Shown: piece by piece, positions 38,397-47,432 of the stretch | Position numbering within the stretch: the first letter of the stretch is position 1 | Layout: the number at the start of each line of letters is the position of its first letter | NCBI RefSeq assembly: GCF_006385555.1 | Contig: NZ_CP041036.1 | Location: 1,426,001-1,490,000, forward strand | DNA: 64,000 nucleotides | Direction of reading: 5' to 3' | From: Shewanella polaris | GTDB taxonomy: Bacteria > Pseudomonadota > Gammaproteobacteria > Enterobacterales > Shewanellaceae | Notes under the pieces: model-generated | The model's database searches: none | Told to the model about the DNA's origin: nothing | Seen by the model: only the letters and a program-made list of their open reading frames with translations | Translations under genes and position numbers: made by a program

Positions 38397-39400
38397 TATT
38401 GGTTCGCCTCTTTGTTTTTGCCTGTTTTAGGTAATGTTAACGAAGGCCATAGTTGTTGCAAGCTGATTAAGAAACTGATTAATAATGACATTAATAAAGG
38501 CCAATAAAATAATTCACTTTTAGGGCGGTAACTCAATTGATCTCGACTCACTGGTTCTAGCTTGTCTATTTCTTGATAAATGCCTTCGAGATCTTCGCTG
38601 TTTCTAGCTCTAAAATAATAACCTTTAGTCAGATCTGCTATTTTTTTGAGTTGGCCTTCGTCTAAATCCATTGATGGATTAACACGTTCTTTGCCAAAAA
38701 TAGTGCGACGTTCTAATACATCTGCGCCAACACCAATAGTGTAAATGGTGATATTACGTTTAGCGGCAATTTGCGCGGCAACTTCAGGCTCTATGTTACC
38801 GGCGTTATTAGAACCGTCTGTCAGTAGAATCAATACTCGGTTACTTTCTGCAACTTTATCAAAGCGTTTAACCGCAAGCGCTATGGCTTCACCTATAGCG
38901 GTTTGTTTGCCGACTAAGCCAATTTGCGCATCATCTAAAAATGTGGCGACTGAGCGACGATCTAACGTTAGTGGTGCTTGTAAATATGCATGGTCAGCAA
39001 ATAGGATCAGCCCAAGCCGATCTCCTTTTCGACGTTCAATAAAGTCACTAAGCACATGTTGTATTAGCGTAAATCGGTTAACCGTTTGTCCGTTTATCAC
39101 CATGTCTTCAATTTGCATACTGCCCGATAAATCAACTGCCATCATTAAATCGCGGCCTTTTGCCGGTAGTTCTATTGGATCGCCAAGCCATTGTGGTCGA
39201 GCTATCGCTAATAATAAAAAAAGCCACATTAACCAGTAACGTTTTCGGCCAAATTTATAGTTTGTTGTGGTGGCATTTGTGACGGTTGCGGAGATACCCG
39301 GTAATTGTAAATACCCGCCAGCGCTGTTCATATTGACACGTTTAATCAATAACGGCAGCGGCAGCAATATTAATAACCATGGCCAATAAAGTGCTAACAT
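38396..39400 (-). CDS. batA: BatA-like VWA domain membrane protein
   Basis: The 334-residue protein has membrane helices near the N-terminus (two, around residues 1-20 and 55-70) and C-terminus (about 295-315). The VWA domain between them has the MIDAS motif DLSGSMQ and the downstream TDGSNNAGN. It overlaps its neighbours by 1 bp on each side, so the Bat genes are translated as a tight set. Confidence 0.9.
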   Translation of the reverse strand: MLALYWPWLLILLPLPLLIKRVNMNSAGGYLQLPGISATVTNATTTNYKFGRKRYWLMWLFLLLAIARPQWLGDPIELPAKGRDLMMAVDLSGSMQIEDMVINGQTVNRFTLIQHVLSDFIERRKGDRLGLILFADHAYLQAPLTLDRRSVATFLDDAQIGLVGKQTAIGEAIALAVKRFDKVAESNRVLILLTDGSNNAGNIEPEVAAQIAAKRNITIYTIGVGADVLERRTIFGKERVNPSMDLDEGQLKKIADLTKGYYFRARNSEDLEGIYQEIDKLEPVSRDQLSYRPKSELFYWPLLMSLLISFLISLQQLWPSLTLPKTGKNKEANQ

Positions 39401-39942
39401 TAGGCCTCCTGATGTGTAGGTGTGGATGCTAAGGTGACATCATTAAAATGACGTTTATTGCTTAACCAAGCGCTTGCTAAATGTTGTAATTGCACTTTTT
39501 CAGATGGGTTTAGACCGTTAGCTTGATGACGCTTAATTAATAACTGACCAATTTTATGTTGTTGTTCAGGTGCCAGACGGGTATCTAACCAATCAAACCA
39601 AGGTTGTCCGTTGAGTTTGGCAAAATGTTCGCGAGGTAAATAAGTTAATGCGGTGCGCTTAAGTAAGCTATTTACCTGTGCGGCAAAGTTATCATCTTCA
39701 ATGTCATAACTCTGGAGTAGCGTCAGCGCTTTTTTGCGTGGAGCATGATATTGGCGCTGCTTATATAAGCGTTTGGCCAACCACAAGGCTAAAATGACAA
39801 ATACAGCTGCGATTATCCAATACCCTGGTGCTGTGGGAACTGCACTTATTGGATCAGGTAATTGAATATCTTGCATTTGAGATAATGCTGATACATGTTC
39901 ATCAGTTGGCATTGGCTGTGTCGGTAAATTTGAAGTGGTCAT
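39400..39942 (-). CDS. DUF4381 membrane protein of the Bat operon
   Basis: The 180-residue protein has one membrane helix (about residues 44-62, GYWIIAAVFVILALWLAKRLY) followed by a cytoplasmic helical domain (LLQSYDIEDDNFAAQVNSLLKRTALTYLPRE). This is the DUF4381 pattern found between the DUF58 and VWA genes in MoxR operons. It overlaps the batA start by 1 bp and is adjacent to the DUF58 gene without a gap. Confidence 0.85.
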   Translation of the reverse strand: MTTSNLPTQPMPTDEHVSALSQMQDIQLPDPISAVPTAPGYWIIAAVFVILALWLAKRLYKQRQYHAPRKKALTLLQSYDIEDDNFAAQVNSLLKRTALTYLPREHFAKLNGQPWFDWLDTRLAPEQQHKIGQLLIKRHQANGLNPSEKVQLQHLASAWLSNKRHFNDVTLASTPTHQEA

Positions 39943-40878
39943 TTAACGTAAAATTTCCAATTGTGCACTGAGCGGTTTGCCTGCATCAATAAACTTTGGT
40001 TGCACTTTTATTAAATTCATTAACGAGACAAATTGCTGTATTTGTTGTTGCTGAGTGCCTAGCCAAGCTTCATAACTTTGGCGGGTTAACGTCAGTTGTT
40101 GCTGGCCATCACGTACCGGTAAGGCAAATTGTTTGGGTAACGCTAAAGTCCCTTGTCTTAAAGGATCGGTTACTACAAATGCACCAATATCACAGTAGCG
40201 TGATAATTCCGTTAATGGCGCTAAACATTGTTGGTTAATGTGTTGCCCGTCGGTGATGATCCAAATAAGCGATCCTGGTTTCGCAATACGCTGTAAACGT
40301 TGGCAGGCTTTAAACATATGACCCGGATCGGGTGACAATTGATTAATTTGGTCTAATTGCTGCTGATGTGCATTAATTAGCCCTGAGGTTAGCTGCAAAA
40401 TACCTTGACGACGACTACGTGGTTTGAGCTCTAAATGATTTGTTTCACTGGCAATTAATGCTCCAATTCTATCGCCATTATTGATAGCGTTCCAACCTAA
40501 TGTTGCGGCTAAATGTGCCACTTGAACCGATTGAAGTAAGAGTTGTGAGCCAAAATACAAGCTGTGGCTTAAATCAATTAATAGCAGAATAGGGCGTTCA
40601 CGCTCTTCAACAAACAACTTAGTGTGTGCTACCCCTGTGCGTGCCGTTACCCGCCAGTCAATGGTGCGAACGTCATCACCATTTTGGTAATGACGCACTT
40701 CAGCAAACTCCATCCCGCGGCCTTTGATAAGACTGTTTCGATGACCTGACAATGCTGCTTTTGCGCGTGATTTACGATCGGGCATCGCGCGCGACAGACT
40801 TTGACAAGCAATAAGTTCTTGCTCATTTAAGCTCACACCATCACTGTAAAGTGGTAATGAATTAGTTTGGTTCATCAT
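39943..40878 (-). CDS. DUF58 domain protein of the MoxR operon
   Basis: The 311-residue soluble protein carries the DUF58 signature (KGRGMEFAEVRHYQNGDDVRTIDWRVTARTG), followed by a degenerate VWA-like fold with LLIDLSHSLYFGS. It is regularly found just after moxR and is thought to be part of the MoxR AAA+ chaperone system. No membrane segments are seen. Confidence 0.88.
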   Translation of the reverse strand: MMNQTNSLPLYSDGVSLNEQELIACQSLSRAMPDRKSRAKAALSGHRNSLIKGRGMEFAEVRHYQNGDDVRTIDWRVTARTGVAHTKLFVEERERPILLLIDLSHSLYFGSQLLLQSVQVAHLAATLGWNAINNGDRIGALIASETNHLELKPRSRRQGILQLTSGLINAHQQQLDQINQLSPDPGHMFKACQRLQRIAKPGSLIWIITDGQHINQQCLAPLTELSRYCDIGAFVVTDPLRQGTLALPKQFALPVRDGQQQLTLTRQSYEAWLGTQQQQIQQFVSLMNLIKVQPKFIDAGKPLSAQLEILR

Positions 40879-40919
40879 AGCCTGATCATGCTTAATAATA
40901 GGTGTTCGAATGGGAACAT

Positions 40920-41888
40920 TTACGGTACAGCAACTTGGCTTAGTATGTGATCAATTACCTGATCAGCCGTAACGCCTTCAGCTTGAGCTTGGTAACTGAG
41001 TAACAAACGGTGTCGTAACACATTGGGCGCTACAGCTTGAATATCTTCTGGTGATACAAAATCTCGCTCATATAACCAAGCACGTGCTCTTGCACAACGT
41101 TCTAATGAGATCGTTGCGCGCGGGCTTACACCATATTCAAGCCATTTTGCTAGTTCAGCGCTGTAGCGGGCAGGTTGGCGCGTTGCCATCACAATTTCAA
41201 CAATATACTTTTCTAAGGGTTCAGCTAAATAAATCTCTAATGCTTGGTCCCGTGCAGCAAACACATCGGCTTGGGCGACGGGCTCTATTGTTGGTAATTG
41301 ATGCGTTTTGGCCTCATTACGGGATTGGCGTAAAATTTCAAATTCAGTTTCAGCGCTAGGGTAATCAAGGTTTAAATGCATTAAGAAACGATCTAACTGC
41401 GCTTCTGGCAGCGGATAAGTCCCTTCATTTTCTAGCGGGTTTTGTGTTGCCATCACTAAAAACAGTTCCGGTAAAGGATAACTGTGTTTACCTACGGTAA
41501 CTTGGCCTTCAGCCATTGCCTCTAATAAAGCCGATTGTACTTTGGCTGGGGCACGGTTAATTTCATCTGCAAGGATTAAATTATGGAAAATAGGTCCGGC
41601 TTCAAATTCAAATGTGCCCGTTTGTTGACGGTAAATATCAGTACCCGTTAAATCGGCTGGCAGTAAATCAGGCGTAAACTGGATACGGTGAAACTCGCCT
41701 TCGACACCGTCACATAATGCTTTTACTGCGCGGGTTTTGGCTAAACCTGGTGGGCCTTCAACTAATAAATGTCCGTTGGCGATAAGTGCTATCAGCAAGT
41801 TTTCTGTTAATACGGGCTGACCTAACACTACTGTATCTAAATAGGTGCGAAGTGAGTGGAAACGACTTAACGGCATAGCAGTACTCAA
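40920..41888 (-). CDS. MoxR family AAA+ ATPase
   Basis: The 322-residue protein has Walker A GPPGLAKTR, Walker B LILADEINRA, sensor 1 MATQNPLENEGTYPLPEAQLDRF and the C-terminal lid domain. MoxR ATPases help to assemble or insert metal cofactors or complexes, with VWA proteins as partners. It is the first gene of a six-gene operon with DUF58, DUF4381 and three Bat-type genes. It diverges from fadIJ. Confidence 0.93.
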   Translation of the reverse strand: MSTAMPLSRFHSLRTYLDTVVLGQPVLTENLLIALIANGHLLVEGPPGLAKTRAVKALCDGVEGEFHRIQFTPDLLPADLTGTDIYRQQTGTFEFEAGPIFHNLILADEINRAPAKVQSALLEAMAEGQVTVGKHSYPLPELFLVMATQNPLENEGTYPLPEAQLDRFLMHLNLDYPSAETEFEILRQSRNEAKTHQLPTIEPVAQADVFAARDQALEIYLAEPLEKYIVEIVMATRQPARYSAELAKWLEYGVSPRATISLERCARARAWLYERDFVSPEDIQAVAPNVLRHRLLLSYQAQAEGVTADQVIDHILSQVAVP

Positions 41889-42043
41889 TTTATTTAGTTG
41901 GTATTGGGGTTATTAGAACCTATGTTATGAATTCTATTGGTTTTTGGCTAGTAGGATTAACACTATTTAACTTTTTACTAGGCAGATAGTTGTAAACGCC
42001 TGTTTAAAACTATTCAATAAAAAGTTAGAATCAGATCACACTT

Positions 42044-42060
42044 TGATGGTCTGACCAGAT
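42044..42060 (-). promoter_or_regulatory. FadR-like operator upstream of fadI
   Basis: Read on the - strand this is ATCTGGTCAGACCATCA, with the full CTGGTCNGAC core of the known FadR site. It lies 65 bp before the fadI start codon, a position suited to repression. It could also affect the divergent moxR gene. Confidence 0.7.
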
Positions 42061-42124
42061 TATCTAACAAAATAGAAACTTACCGGCGGAGCCGAGTTGA
42101 GCTAACAATAATAGAGGGTGGCAT

Positions 42125-43435
42125 ATGAGTGATAGACAACAAGTAACAAATTCCCGGGGCGAACGCATTGCGATTGTTGCTGGTTTACGAACACCATTTG
42201 CGAAACAAGCAACTGCTTTTCATGGCGTGAATGCGTTGGATATGGGCAAAATGGTGGTAAATGAGTTGCTGTCTCGCTCTGAAATTGACCCTAAATTAAT
42301 AGAACAACTTGTATTTGGCAAAGTGGTACAGATGACCGCCGCGCCAAATATTGCGCGTGAAATTGTGTTAGGAACTGGGATGAATGTCAATACAGATGCT
42401 TATTCTGTTACTCGCGCTTGTGCGACTAGTTTCCAGTCTACTGTTAATGTGGCTGAGTCAATCATGACCGGTAATATTGAAATTGGTTTAGCGGGTGGTT
42501 CTGATTCGTCTTCTGTATTACCTATTGGAGTATCAAGAAAACTGGCTCATGCTTTAGTCGATCTAAATAAAGCGCGTTCGTTTAAAGAGAAATTTGCGAT
42601 TGCACGTCGTTTGGGGTTGAAAGATCTTTTACCTGTACCGCCAGCCGTTGCTGAGTATTCAACAGGCTTGTCTATGGGACAAACAGCAGAACAGATGGCA
42701 AAGACTTATCATATCAGTCGTGCAGATCAAGATGCATTAGCCCACAGGTCGCATACTTTGGCGACAGAAGCTTGGAATGCAGGTGTTCTTCGTGATGAAG
42801 TGATGACAGCCCACATTGCTCCATACAAGCATTTTATTGATCGCGATAATAATATTCGTGAAAATTCAGTTTTAGAATCTTATGCTAAATTACGTCCAGC
42901 CTTTGACCGTAAACACGGCACAGTAACAGCGGCCAACAGCACACCGTTAACCGATGGTGCATCTGCGATTATTCTAATGAGTGAAGGTCGTGCTAAGGCC
43001 TTAGGTTATCAACCAATAGGTTTCATTAAGAGTTATGCGTTTACTGCTATTGATGTTTGGCAAGATATGTTGATGGGGCCTTCATATGCCACACCATTAG
43101 CATTAAAACGTGCTGGTATGGAATTAGAAGATTTAACGCTGATTGAGATGCACGAAGCATTTGCTGCACAAACTTTAGCAAACATGCAAATGTTCGGTTC
43201 TAAAAAGTTTGCCCAAGAAAAACTAGGTCGCAATCGTGCTATTGGCGAAATCGACATGAGTAAGTTTAATGTATTAGGCGGTTCACTGGCTTATGGCCAT
43301 CCTTTTGCGGCAACGGGTACTCGTTTGATCACTCAAGTATGTCGTGAGCTTAAACGCCGCGGTGGTGGTACTGGTTTAGCAACTGCTTGTGCTGCAGGTG
43401 GTTTAGGCGTAGCAATGATTTTAGAGGTGGAGTAA
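42125..43435 (+). CDS. fadI: 3-ketoacyl-CoA thiolase FadI (beta subunit of the alternative fatty acid oxidation complex)
   Basis: FadI does the last step of beta-oxidation, splitting 3-ketoacyl-CoA with CoA. The 436-residue protein has the nucleophilic cysteine in [11 protein letters not shown], the His in EMHEAFAAQ and the second active-site motif ending in CAAGGLG. Its length and the partner fadJ mark the FadI rather than the FadA type. The stop and the fadJ start share one base (TAATG), so the subunits are coupled. Confidence 0.94.
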   Translation: MSDRQQVTNSRGERIAIVAGLRTPFAKQATAFHGVNALDMGKMVVNELLSRSEIDPKLIEQLVFGKVVQMTAAPNIAREIVLGTGMNVNTDAYSVTRACATSFQSTVNVAESIMTGNIEIGLAGGSDSSSVLPIGVSRKLAHALVDLNKARSFKEKFAIARRLGLKDLLPVPPAVAEYSTGLSMGQTAEQMAKTYHISRADQDALAHRSHTLATEAWNAGVLRDEVMTAHIAPYKHFIDRDNNIRENSVLESYAKLRPAFDRKHGTVTAANSTPLTDGASAIILMSEGRAKALGYQPIGFIKSYAFTAIDVWQDMLMGPSYATPLALKRAGMELEDLTLIEMHEAFAAQTLANMQMFGSKKFAQEKLGRNRAIGEIDMSKFNVLGGSLAYGHPFAATGTRLITQVCRELKRRGGGTGLATACAAGGLGVAMILEVE

Positions 43436-45567
43436 TGAGCATGGAAAAAACATTTAATTTAGCTCGTCGTGACGATGGTATTGCGATTTTAACCATGGAT
43501 GTTCCAGGTGAAACCATGAACACGTTAAGAGCAGAGTTTGGTCCTGAAATTACAGAAATTTTAGCTGAAGTAAAAGCTGATCCAAGTATTACAGGTTTGG
43601 TGGTTATTTCTGGTAAGGCTGATTCCTTTGTTGCGGGTGCCGACATTAGCATGCTTGCGGCGTGTAAGAGTGAGGCGGATGCTAAGGCATTGTCACAACA
43701 AGGTCATGTATTATTTTCTGAACTTGAAGGATTATCGATTCCTGTTGTTGCTGCTATAAATGGTGCTTGTTTAGGTGGAGGTTTAGAATTAGCGCTAGCA
43801 TGTCATTTACGTATATGCAGTGATGATAAAAAAACCATGTTAGGTTTGCCAGAAGTACAACTGGGTCTGCTGCCTGGTACGGGCGGTACTCAGCGATTAC
43901 CACGTTTAGTTGGTATTACTACAGCACTGGATATGATGCTAACCGGTAAACAAATTCGTCCTAAACAAGCACTGAAAATGGGTTTAGTGAATGATGTAGT
44001 TCCCAATTCTATTTTGCTTGAAACCGCGATTGAGTTGGCGAAGAAAGGCAAGAAAGCGGCTAAACCTGTTGTTCAATCTAAAATTAATCAGTTTTTAGAA
44101 TCAACATCATTTACCCGAGACATTATTTTTGATCAAGCACGCAAGCAAGTACTCAAGAAAACTCAAGGTAATTATCCTGCACCAGCCAAGATTATTGACT
44201 GCGTTCGTCAAGGTATGAGTAAAGGTGTGTTGAAAGGCCTAGAAGTTGAAGCCACCCATTTTGCTAATTTGGTGATGTCTAAGGAATCTGCCGCATTAAG
44301 AAGTTTGTTCTTTGCTACGACTGAAATGAAAAAAGAGACCGGTGCTGAAGGTGCTGAACCTCGTGAAGTCAAAAAAGTGATGGTGATAGGTGGCGGCTTA
44401 ATGGGCGGCGGTATTGCGTCTGTGACAACCACTAAGGCTAAGATACCTGTTCGTGTTAAAGATATTTCTGAGCAAGGTTTGAGTAATGCCTTAGCCTATG
44501 CTTATAAGCTATTAGATAAAGGGGTTAAGCGTCGTCATATGACGCCTGCCGTTCGCGATAATATCATGTCGTTAATGACAACAACCACCGAGTATAATGG
44601 GGTTAAAGATGCTGATATTGTTGTTGAGGCAGTATTTGAAGATTTAGCATTGAAACATCAAATGGTGAAAGATGTTGAGCGTGAGTGTGGTGAAAACACC
44701 ATTTTCGCATCCAATACCTCATCGTTACCCATTGGACAAATTGCCGAAGCAGCAAGCCGTCCTGAAAATGTGATTGGTTTACATTACTTCTCTCCAGTAG
44801 AAAAAATGCCATTAGTTGAAGTGATTGCTCATAAAACAACATCACCTGAAACCATTGCCACAACGGTGGCCTTTGCTCGTAAGCAAGGTAAAACGCCAAT
44901 TGTTGTACAAGACGGTGCAGGTTTCTATGTTAACCGTATTCTTGCACTTTATATGAATGAAGCGGCACAGCTATTACTAGAAGGCCAGCGAATAGAACAT
45001 ATCGACAGTGCCTTAGTTAAATTTGGTTTCCCTGTCGGCCCAATGACATTGCTCGATGAAGTGGGTATTGACGTTGGCGCTAAGATTTCGCCTATTTTAG
45101 AAAAAGAGTTAGGCGATAGATTCAAAGCACCTGCGGCTTTTGACAAATTATTAGCTGATGAACGTAAAGGCCGCAAGAATGGTAAAGGTTTCTATCAATA
45201 TGGCCCTAAAGCGAAAAAAGCCAAGTTGGTTGATGAGTCTGTTTATAAGGTGTTGGATATTGCAATCGCTTCAAATAAAGAAGCGAAAGAAGTGGCTGAG
45301 CGTTGTACCATCCAAATGTTAAATGAAGCTGTTCGTTGTCTTGAAGAGGGGATTATCGCTTCAGCTAGAGACGGTGATATTGGCGCCATATTTGGCATCG
45401 GTTTCCCGCCATTTCTTGGTGGGCCATTCCGTTATATTGATACTTTAGGTGCCGCCAATTTAGTGACAACGTTACATCGTTACCAAACACTCTACGGTGA
45501 TCGTTTTGCACCATGTGATACGTTAGTAAACATGGCTAATGATGGAAGTTTATTTTATAAAAAATAA
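43435..45567 (+). CDS. fadJ: Fatty acid oxidation complex alpha subunit FadJ
   Basis: A bifunctional enoyl-CoA hydratase (N-terminal) and 3-hydroxyacyl-CoA dehydrogenase (C-terminal). The 710-residue protein has the crotonase motifs [11 protein letters not shown] and [22 protein letters not shown], the NAD-binding [12 protein letters not shown], and the dehydrogenase motif [16 protein letters not shown]. The start at 43435 has GAGGTGG upstream and overlaps the fadI stop; an ORF extension to 43387 lies within fadI and is not real. A terminator follows. Confidence 0.95.
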   Translation: MSMEKTFNLARRDDGIAILTMDVPGETMNTLRAEFGPEITEILAEVKADPSITGLVVISGKADSFVAGADISMLAACKSEADAKALSQQGHVLFSELEGLSIPVVAAINGACLGGGLELALACHLRICSDDKKTMLGLPEVQLGLLPGTGGTQRLPRLVGITTALDMMLTGKQIRPKQALKMGLVNDVVPNSILLETAIELAKKGKKAAKPVVQSKINQFLESTSFTRDIIFDQARKQVLKKTQGNYPAPAKIIDCVRQGMSKGVLKGLEVEATHFANLVMSKESAALRSLFFATTEMKKETGAEGAEPREVKKVMVIGGGLMGGGIASVTTTKAKIPVRVKDISEQGLSNALAYAYKLLDKGVKRRHMTPAVRDNIMSLMTTTTEYNGVKDADIVVEAVFEDLALKHQMVKDVERECGENTIFASNTSSLPIGQIAEAASRPENVIGLHYFSPVEKMPLVEVIAHKTTSPETIATTVAFARKQGKTPIVVQDGAGFYVNRILALYMNEAAQLLLEGQRIEHIDSALVKFGFPVGPMTLLDEVGIDVGAKISPILEKELGDRFKAPAAFDKLLADERKGRKNGKGFYQYGPKAKKAKLVDESVYKVLDIAIASNKEAKEVAERCTIQMLNEAVRCLEEGIIASARDGDIGAIFGIGFPPFLGGPFRYIDTLGAANLVTTLHRYQTLYGDRFAPCDTLVNMANDGSLFYKK

Positions 45568-45610
45568 AGTAAATGCTTCTATCTGATAGCTTTTTAGTTA
45601 TCGGTTTGTA

Positions 45611-45641
45611 AAAAAGCGGCAAGTTATTGCCGCTTTTTTAT
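45611..45641 (+). terminator. Terminator of fadIJ
   Basis: The 12-bp stem AAAAAGCGGCAA/TTGCCGCTTTTT with loop GTTA lies 43 bp after the fadJ stop, followed by further T residues. Confidence 0.95.
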
Positions 45642-45889
45642 TGTATAAAGGCATTCTTTTGCCTGATTTTTAATCAATGCGATACTTCTTTTCGGTATAG
45701 TACACATTCTAAAGTATTATAATGTTATTCCATCATATGAATTTAACTTCTGAATTAAGCCTTAATAGCTAAAATCATCTAATATTAAGGTTATTCTTTA
45801 CGAGTCTAAGAAGAGTCGTAGGGATTAGATTAACTGAGTTGTTTGAGGTTCTGTGAGAATGTTGTTCAATGGGTTATTTTTGCTTTTAG

Positions 45890-46072
45890 TATCAAAATGT
45901 AAGTAGTGGCTTTTTATTTGGATTTGCTGCTTATAAACATGGACTAGCTGTAAAGCGCTGGGGATGCTTTGGCTGTATTCTAGAGCTACTTACTTGCCCT
46001 TTATTTAGTATGCATAAACGCTTAGTTGATGTGAATATATGGCGACATGGCCGATATAGAATAGATTGCTAA
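45890..46072 (+). pseudogene. Possible remnant of a small membrane protein gene
   Basis: An open stretch of about 60 codons without a usable start encodes a protein-like sequence (GFAAYKHGLAVKRWGCFG, then CPLFSMHKRL) that looks like the end of a small one-helix membrane protein. The upstream part is interrupted by a stop codon. It lies in the 600-bp gap between fadJ and the 38-codon ORF. This rests on the look of the residues only and is uncertain. Confidence 0.25.
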
Positions 46073-46102
46073 ACTCATTTAAGCGGGCTGTTCAATATTC
46101 AG

Positions 46103-46131
46103 AAAACAAAAAAGGAGCTTAAGCTCCTTTT
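46103..46131 (-). terminator. Terminator of the repeat-peptide cassette
   Basis: A perfect 22-bp palindrome (AAAAGGAGCTT/AAGCTCCTTTT) is followed on the - strand by TTTGTTTTC. It lies 36 bp after the stop of the 38-codon ORF and ends that transcript. Confidence 0.88.
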
Positions 46132-46166
46132 CTATGGCTGATGGTTAATCATCAGTATCTTACGAA

Positions 46167-46283
46167 TTACTTCCACCAAGCTCTTGCTTGGATAACTTCA
46201 AGGTGGTTTAAACCTTCAGGTAATTTTACTTTTTTGCGAGCTGGTTTTGCTAAACCAAGTGCTATTTTTAGAGAAGTAAACAT
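46167..46283 (-). CDS. Small protein, 38 residues, downstream of the repeat protein gene
   Basis: This short ORF encodes a 38-residue basic peptide that starts MFTSLKIALGLAKPARKKVK and ends EVIQARAWWK. The ribosome binding site AAGGAG overlaps the stop codon of the repeat gene (TAAGGAG) and lies 6 bp before the ATG, so the two are translationally linked. A strong terminator follows 36 bp later. There is no clear signal peptide; the N-terminal third could form an amphipathic helix. I do not recognise a family. It could be a partner, chaperone or immunity-type peptide for the repeat protein, or a signal in itself. Confidence 0.7.
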   Translation of the reverse strand: MFTSLKIALGLAKPARKKVKLPEGLNHLEVIQARAWWK

Positions 46284-46293
46284 AGGGTTCTCC

Positions 46294-47322
46294 TTAAGCT
46301 GTTTGGGTGTTTAAAACTTTAATTGCAGGAATACTAGCTGTTTGTGTATCTAGGACTTTAATCGCTGGGATACTAGCTGTTTGTGTATCTAGGACTTTAA
46401 TAGCTGGGATACTAGCTGTTTGCATATCAAGCACTTTAATTGCAGGAATGCTAGCTGTTTGCGTATCAAGCACTTTGATTGCTGGGATACTAGCTGTTTG
46501 AGTATTTAGAACTTTAATTGCAGGAATGCTAGCTGTTTGCGTATCAAGCACTTTGATTGCTGGAATACTAGCCATTTGAGTATTTAGAACTTTAATTGCA
46601 GGAATGCTAGCTGTTTGCGTATTAAGCACTTTGATTGCTGGAATACTAGCCATTTGAGTATTTAGAACTTTAATTGCAGGAATGCTAGCTGTTTGCATAT
46701 CAAGCACTTTGATTGCTGGAATACTAGCCATTTGAGTATTTAGAACTTTAATTGCAGGAATGCTAGCTGTTTGCGTATCAAGCACTTTGATTGCTGGAAT
46801 ACTAGCCATTTGCGTATTTAGAACTTTAATTGCAGGAATGCTAGCTGTTTGCGTATCAAGCACTTTGATTGCTGGAATACTAGCCATTTGAGTATTTAGA
46901 ACTTTAATTGCAGGAATGCTAGCTGTTTGCATATCAAGCACTTTGATTGCTGGAATACTAGCCATTTGAGTATTTAGAACTTTAATTGCAGGAATGCTAG
47001 CTGTTTGCGTATCAAGCACTTTGATTGCTGGAATACTAGCCATTTGAGTATTTAGAACTTTAATTGCAGGAATGCTAGCTGTTTGCATATCAAGCACTTT
47101 GATTGCTGGAATACTAGCCATTTGAGTATTTAGAACTTTAATTGCAGGAATGCTAGCTGTTTGTATATCAAGCACTTTGATTGCTGGAATACTAGCCGTT
47201 TGAGTATTTAGAACTTTAATTGCTGGGATACTAGCCGTTCGTGTATCTAATCCATTTATCATATTAACACTACTGATAGATAATGCAGATATAACAGCTA
47301 CTGTAATTATTCCTTTAATCAT
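46294..47322 (-). CDS. Putative exported protein of 24 tandem 13-residue repeats
   Basis: The 342-residue protein has a 28-residue signal-like start (MIKGIITVAVISALSISSVN) and then 24 copies of a 13-residue unit, (T/M)ASIPAIKVL(N/D)xQ, ending in Thr-Ala. The segment ASIPAIKVL is invariant. Variation is limited to the first residue (Thr or Met), position 11 (Asn in 12 units, Asp in 12) and position 12 (mostly Thr). There are no cysteines or aromatics in the repeats. The pattern suggests a short beta-strand plus polar turn, as in a solenoid, fibre or surface polymer. It could also be a multi-copy peptide precursor. I recognise no family. It follows the sensor gene and precedes the 38-codon ORF. 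Confidence 0.75.
   Translation of the reverse strand: MIKGIITVAVISALSISSVNMINGLDTRTASIPAIKVLNTQTASIPAIKVLDIQTASIPAIKVLNTQMASIPAIKVLDMQTASIPAIKVLNTQMASIPAIKVLDTQTASIPAIKVLNTQMASIPAIKVLDMQTASIPAIKVLNTQMASIPAIKVLDTQTASIPAIKVLNTQMASIPAIKVLDTQTASIPAIKVLNTQMASIPAIKVLDMQTASIPAIKVLNTQMASIPAIKVLNTQTASIPAIKVLNTQMASIPAIKVLDTQTASIPAIKVLNTQTASIPAIKVLDTQTASIPAIKVLDMQTASIPAIKVLDTQTASIPAIKVLDTQTASIPAIKVLNTQTA
46303..47238 (-). repeat. 39-bp tandem repeat, 24 copies, with 78-bp higher-order period
   Basis: Twenty-four contiguous 39-bp units fill the repeat gene. In the middle of the array two unit types alternate, differing at several silent and coding positions (for example GCAGGAATGCTAGCTGTTTG versus GCTGGAATACTAGCCATTTG on the + strand). 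The alternation makes a 78-bp dimer period. The edges of the array are less regular. This points to expansion by unequal exchange of dimers. Confidence 0.95.
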
Positions 47323-47432
47323 TTTTAATCTCTCTTATATTTAGTAATTCAAGCTCAGGGTTAAATAACAATATTATTTTGACAACTGAGTTTTAATTAG
47401 CATTTGTCGTGCCAAATATAAGAATGAATGAT

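Noticed and set aside
43387..43434. Upstream extension of fadJ
   Set aside because: It lies inside fadI, and the ribosome binding site GAGGTGG and family alignment place the start at 43435.
46307..46501. + strand ORF antisense to the repeat gene
   Set aside because: The 39-bp period keeps several frames open. It has no ribosome binding site or signal peptide.
46303..47238. CRISPR array
   Set aside because: The 39-bp units are contiguous with no spacers, and they encode an open frame with a signal-like start.
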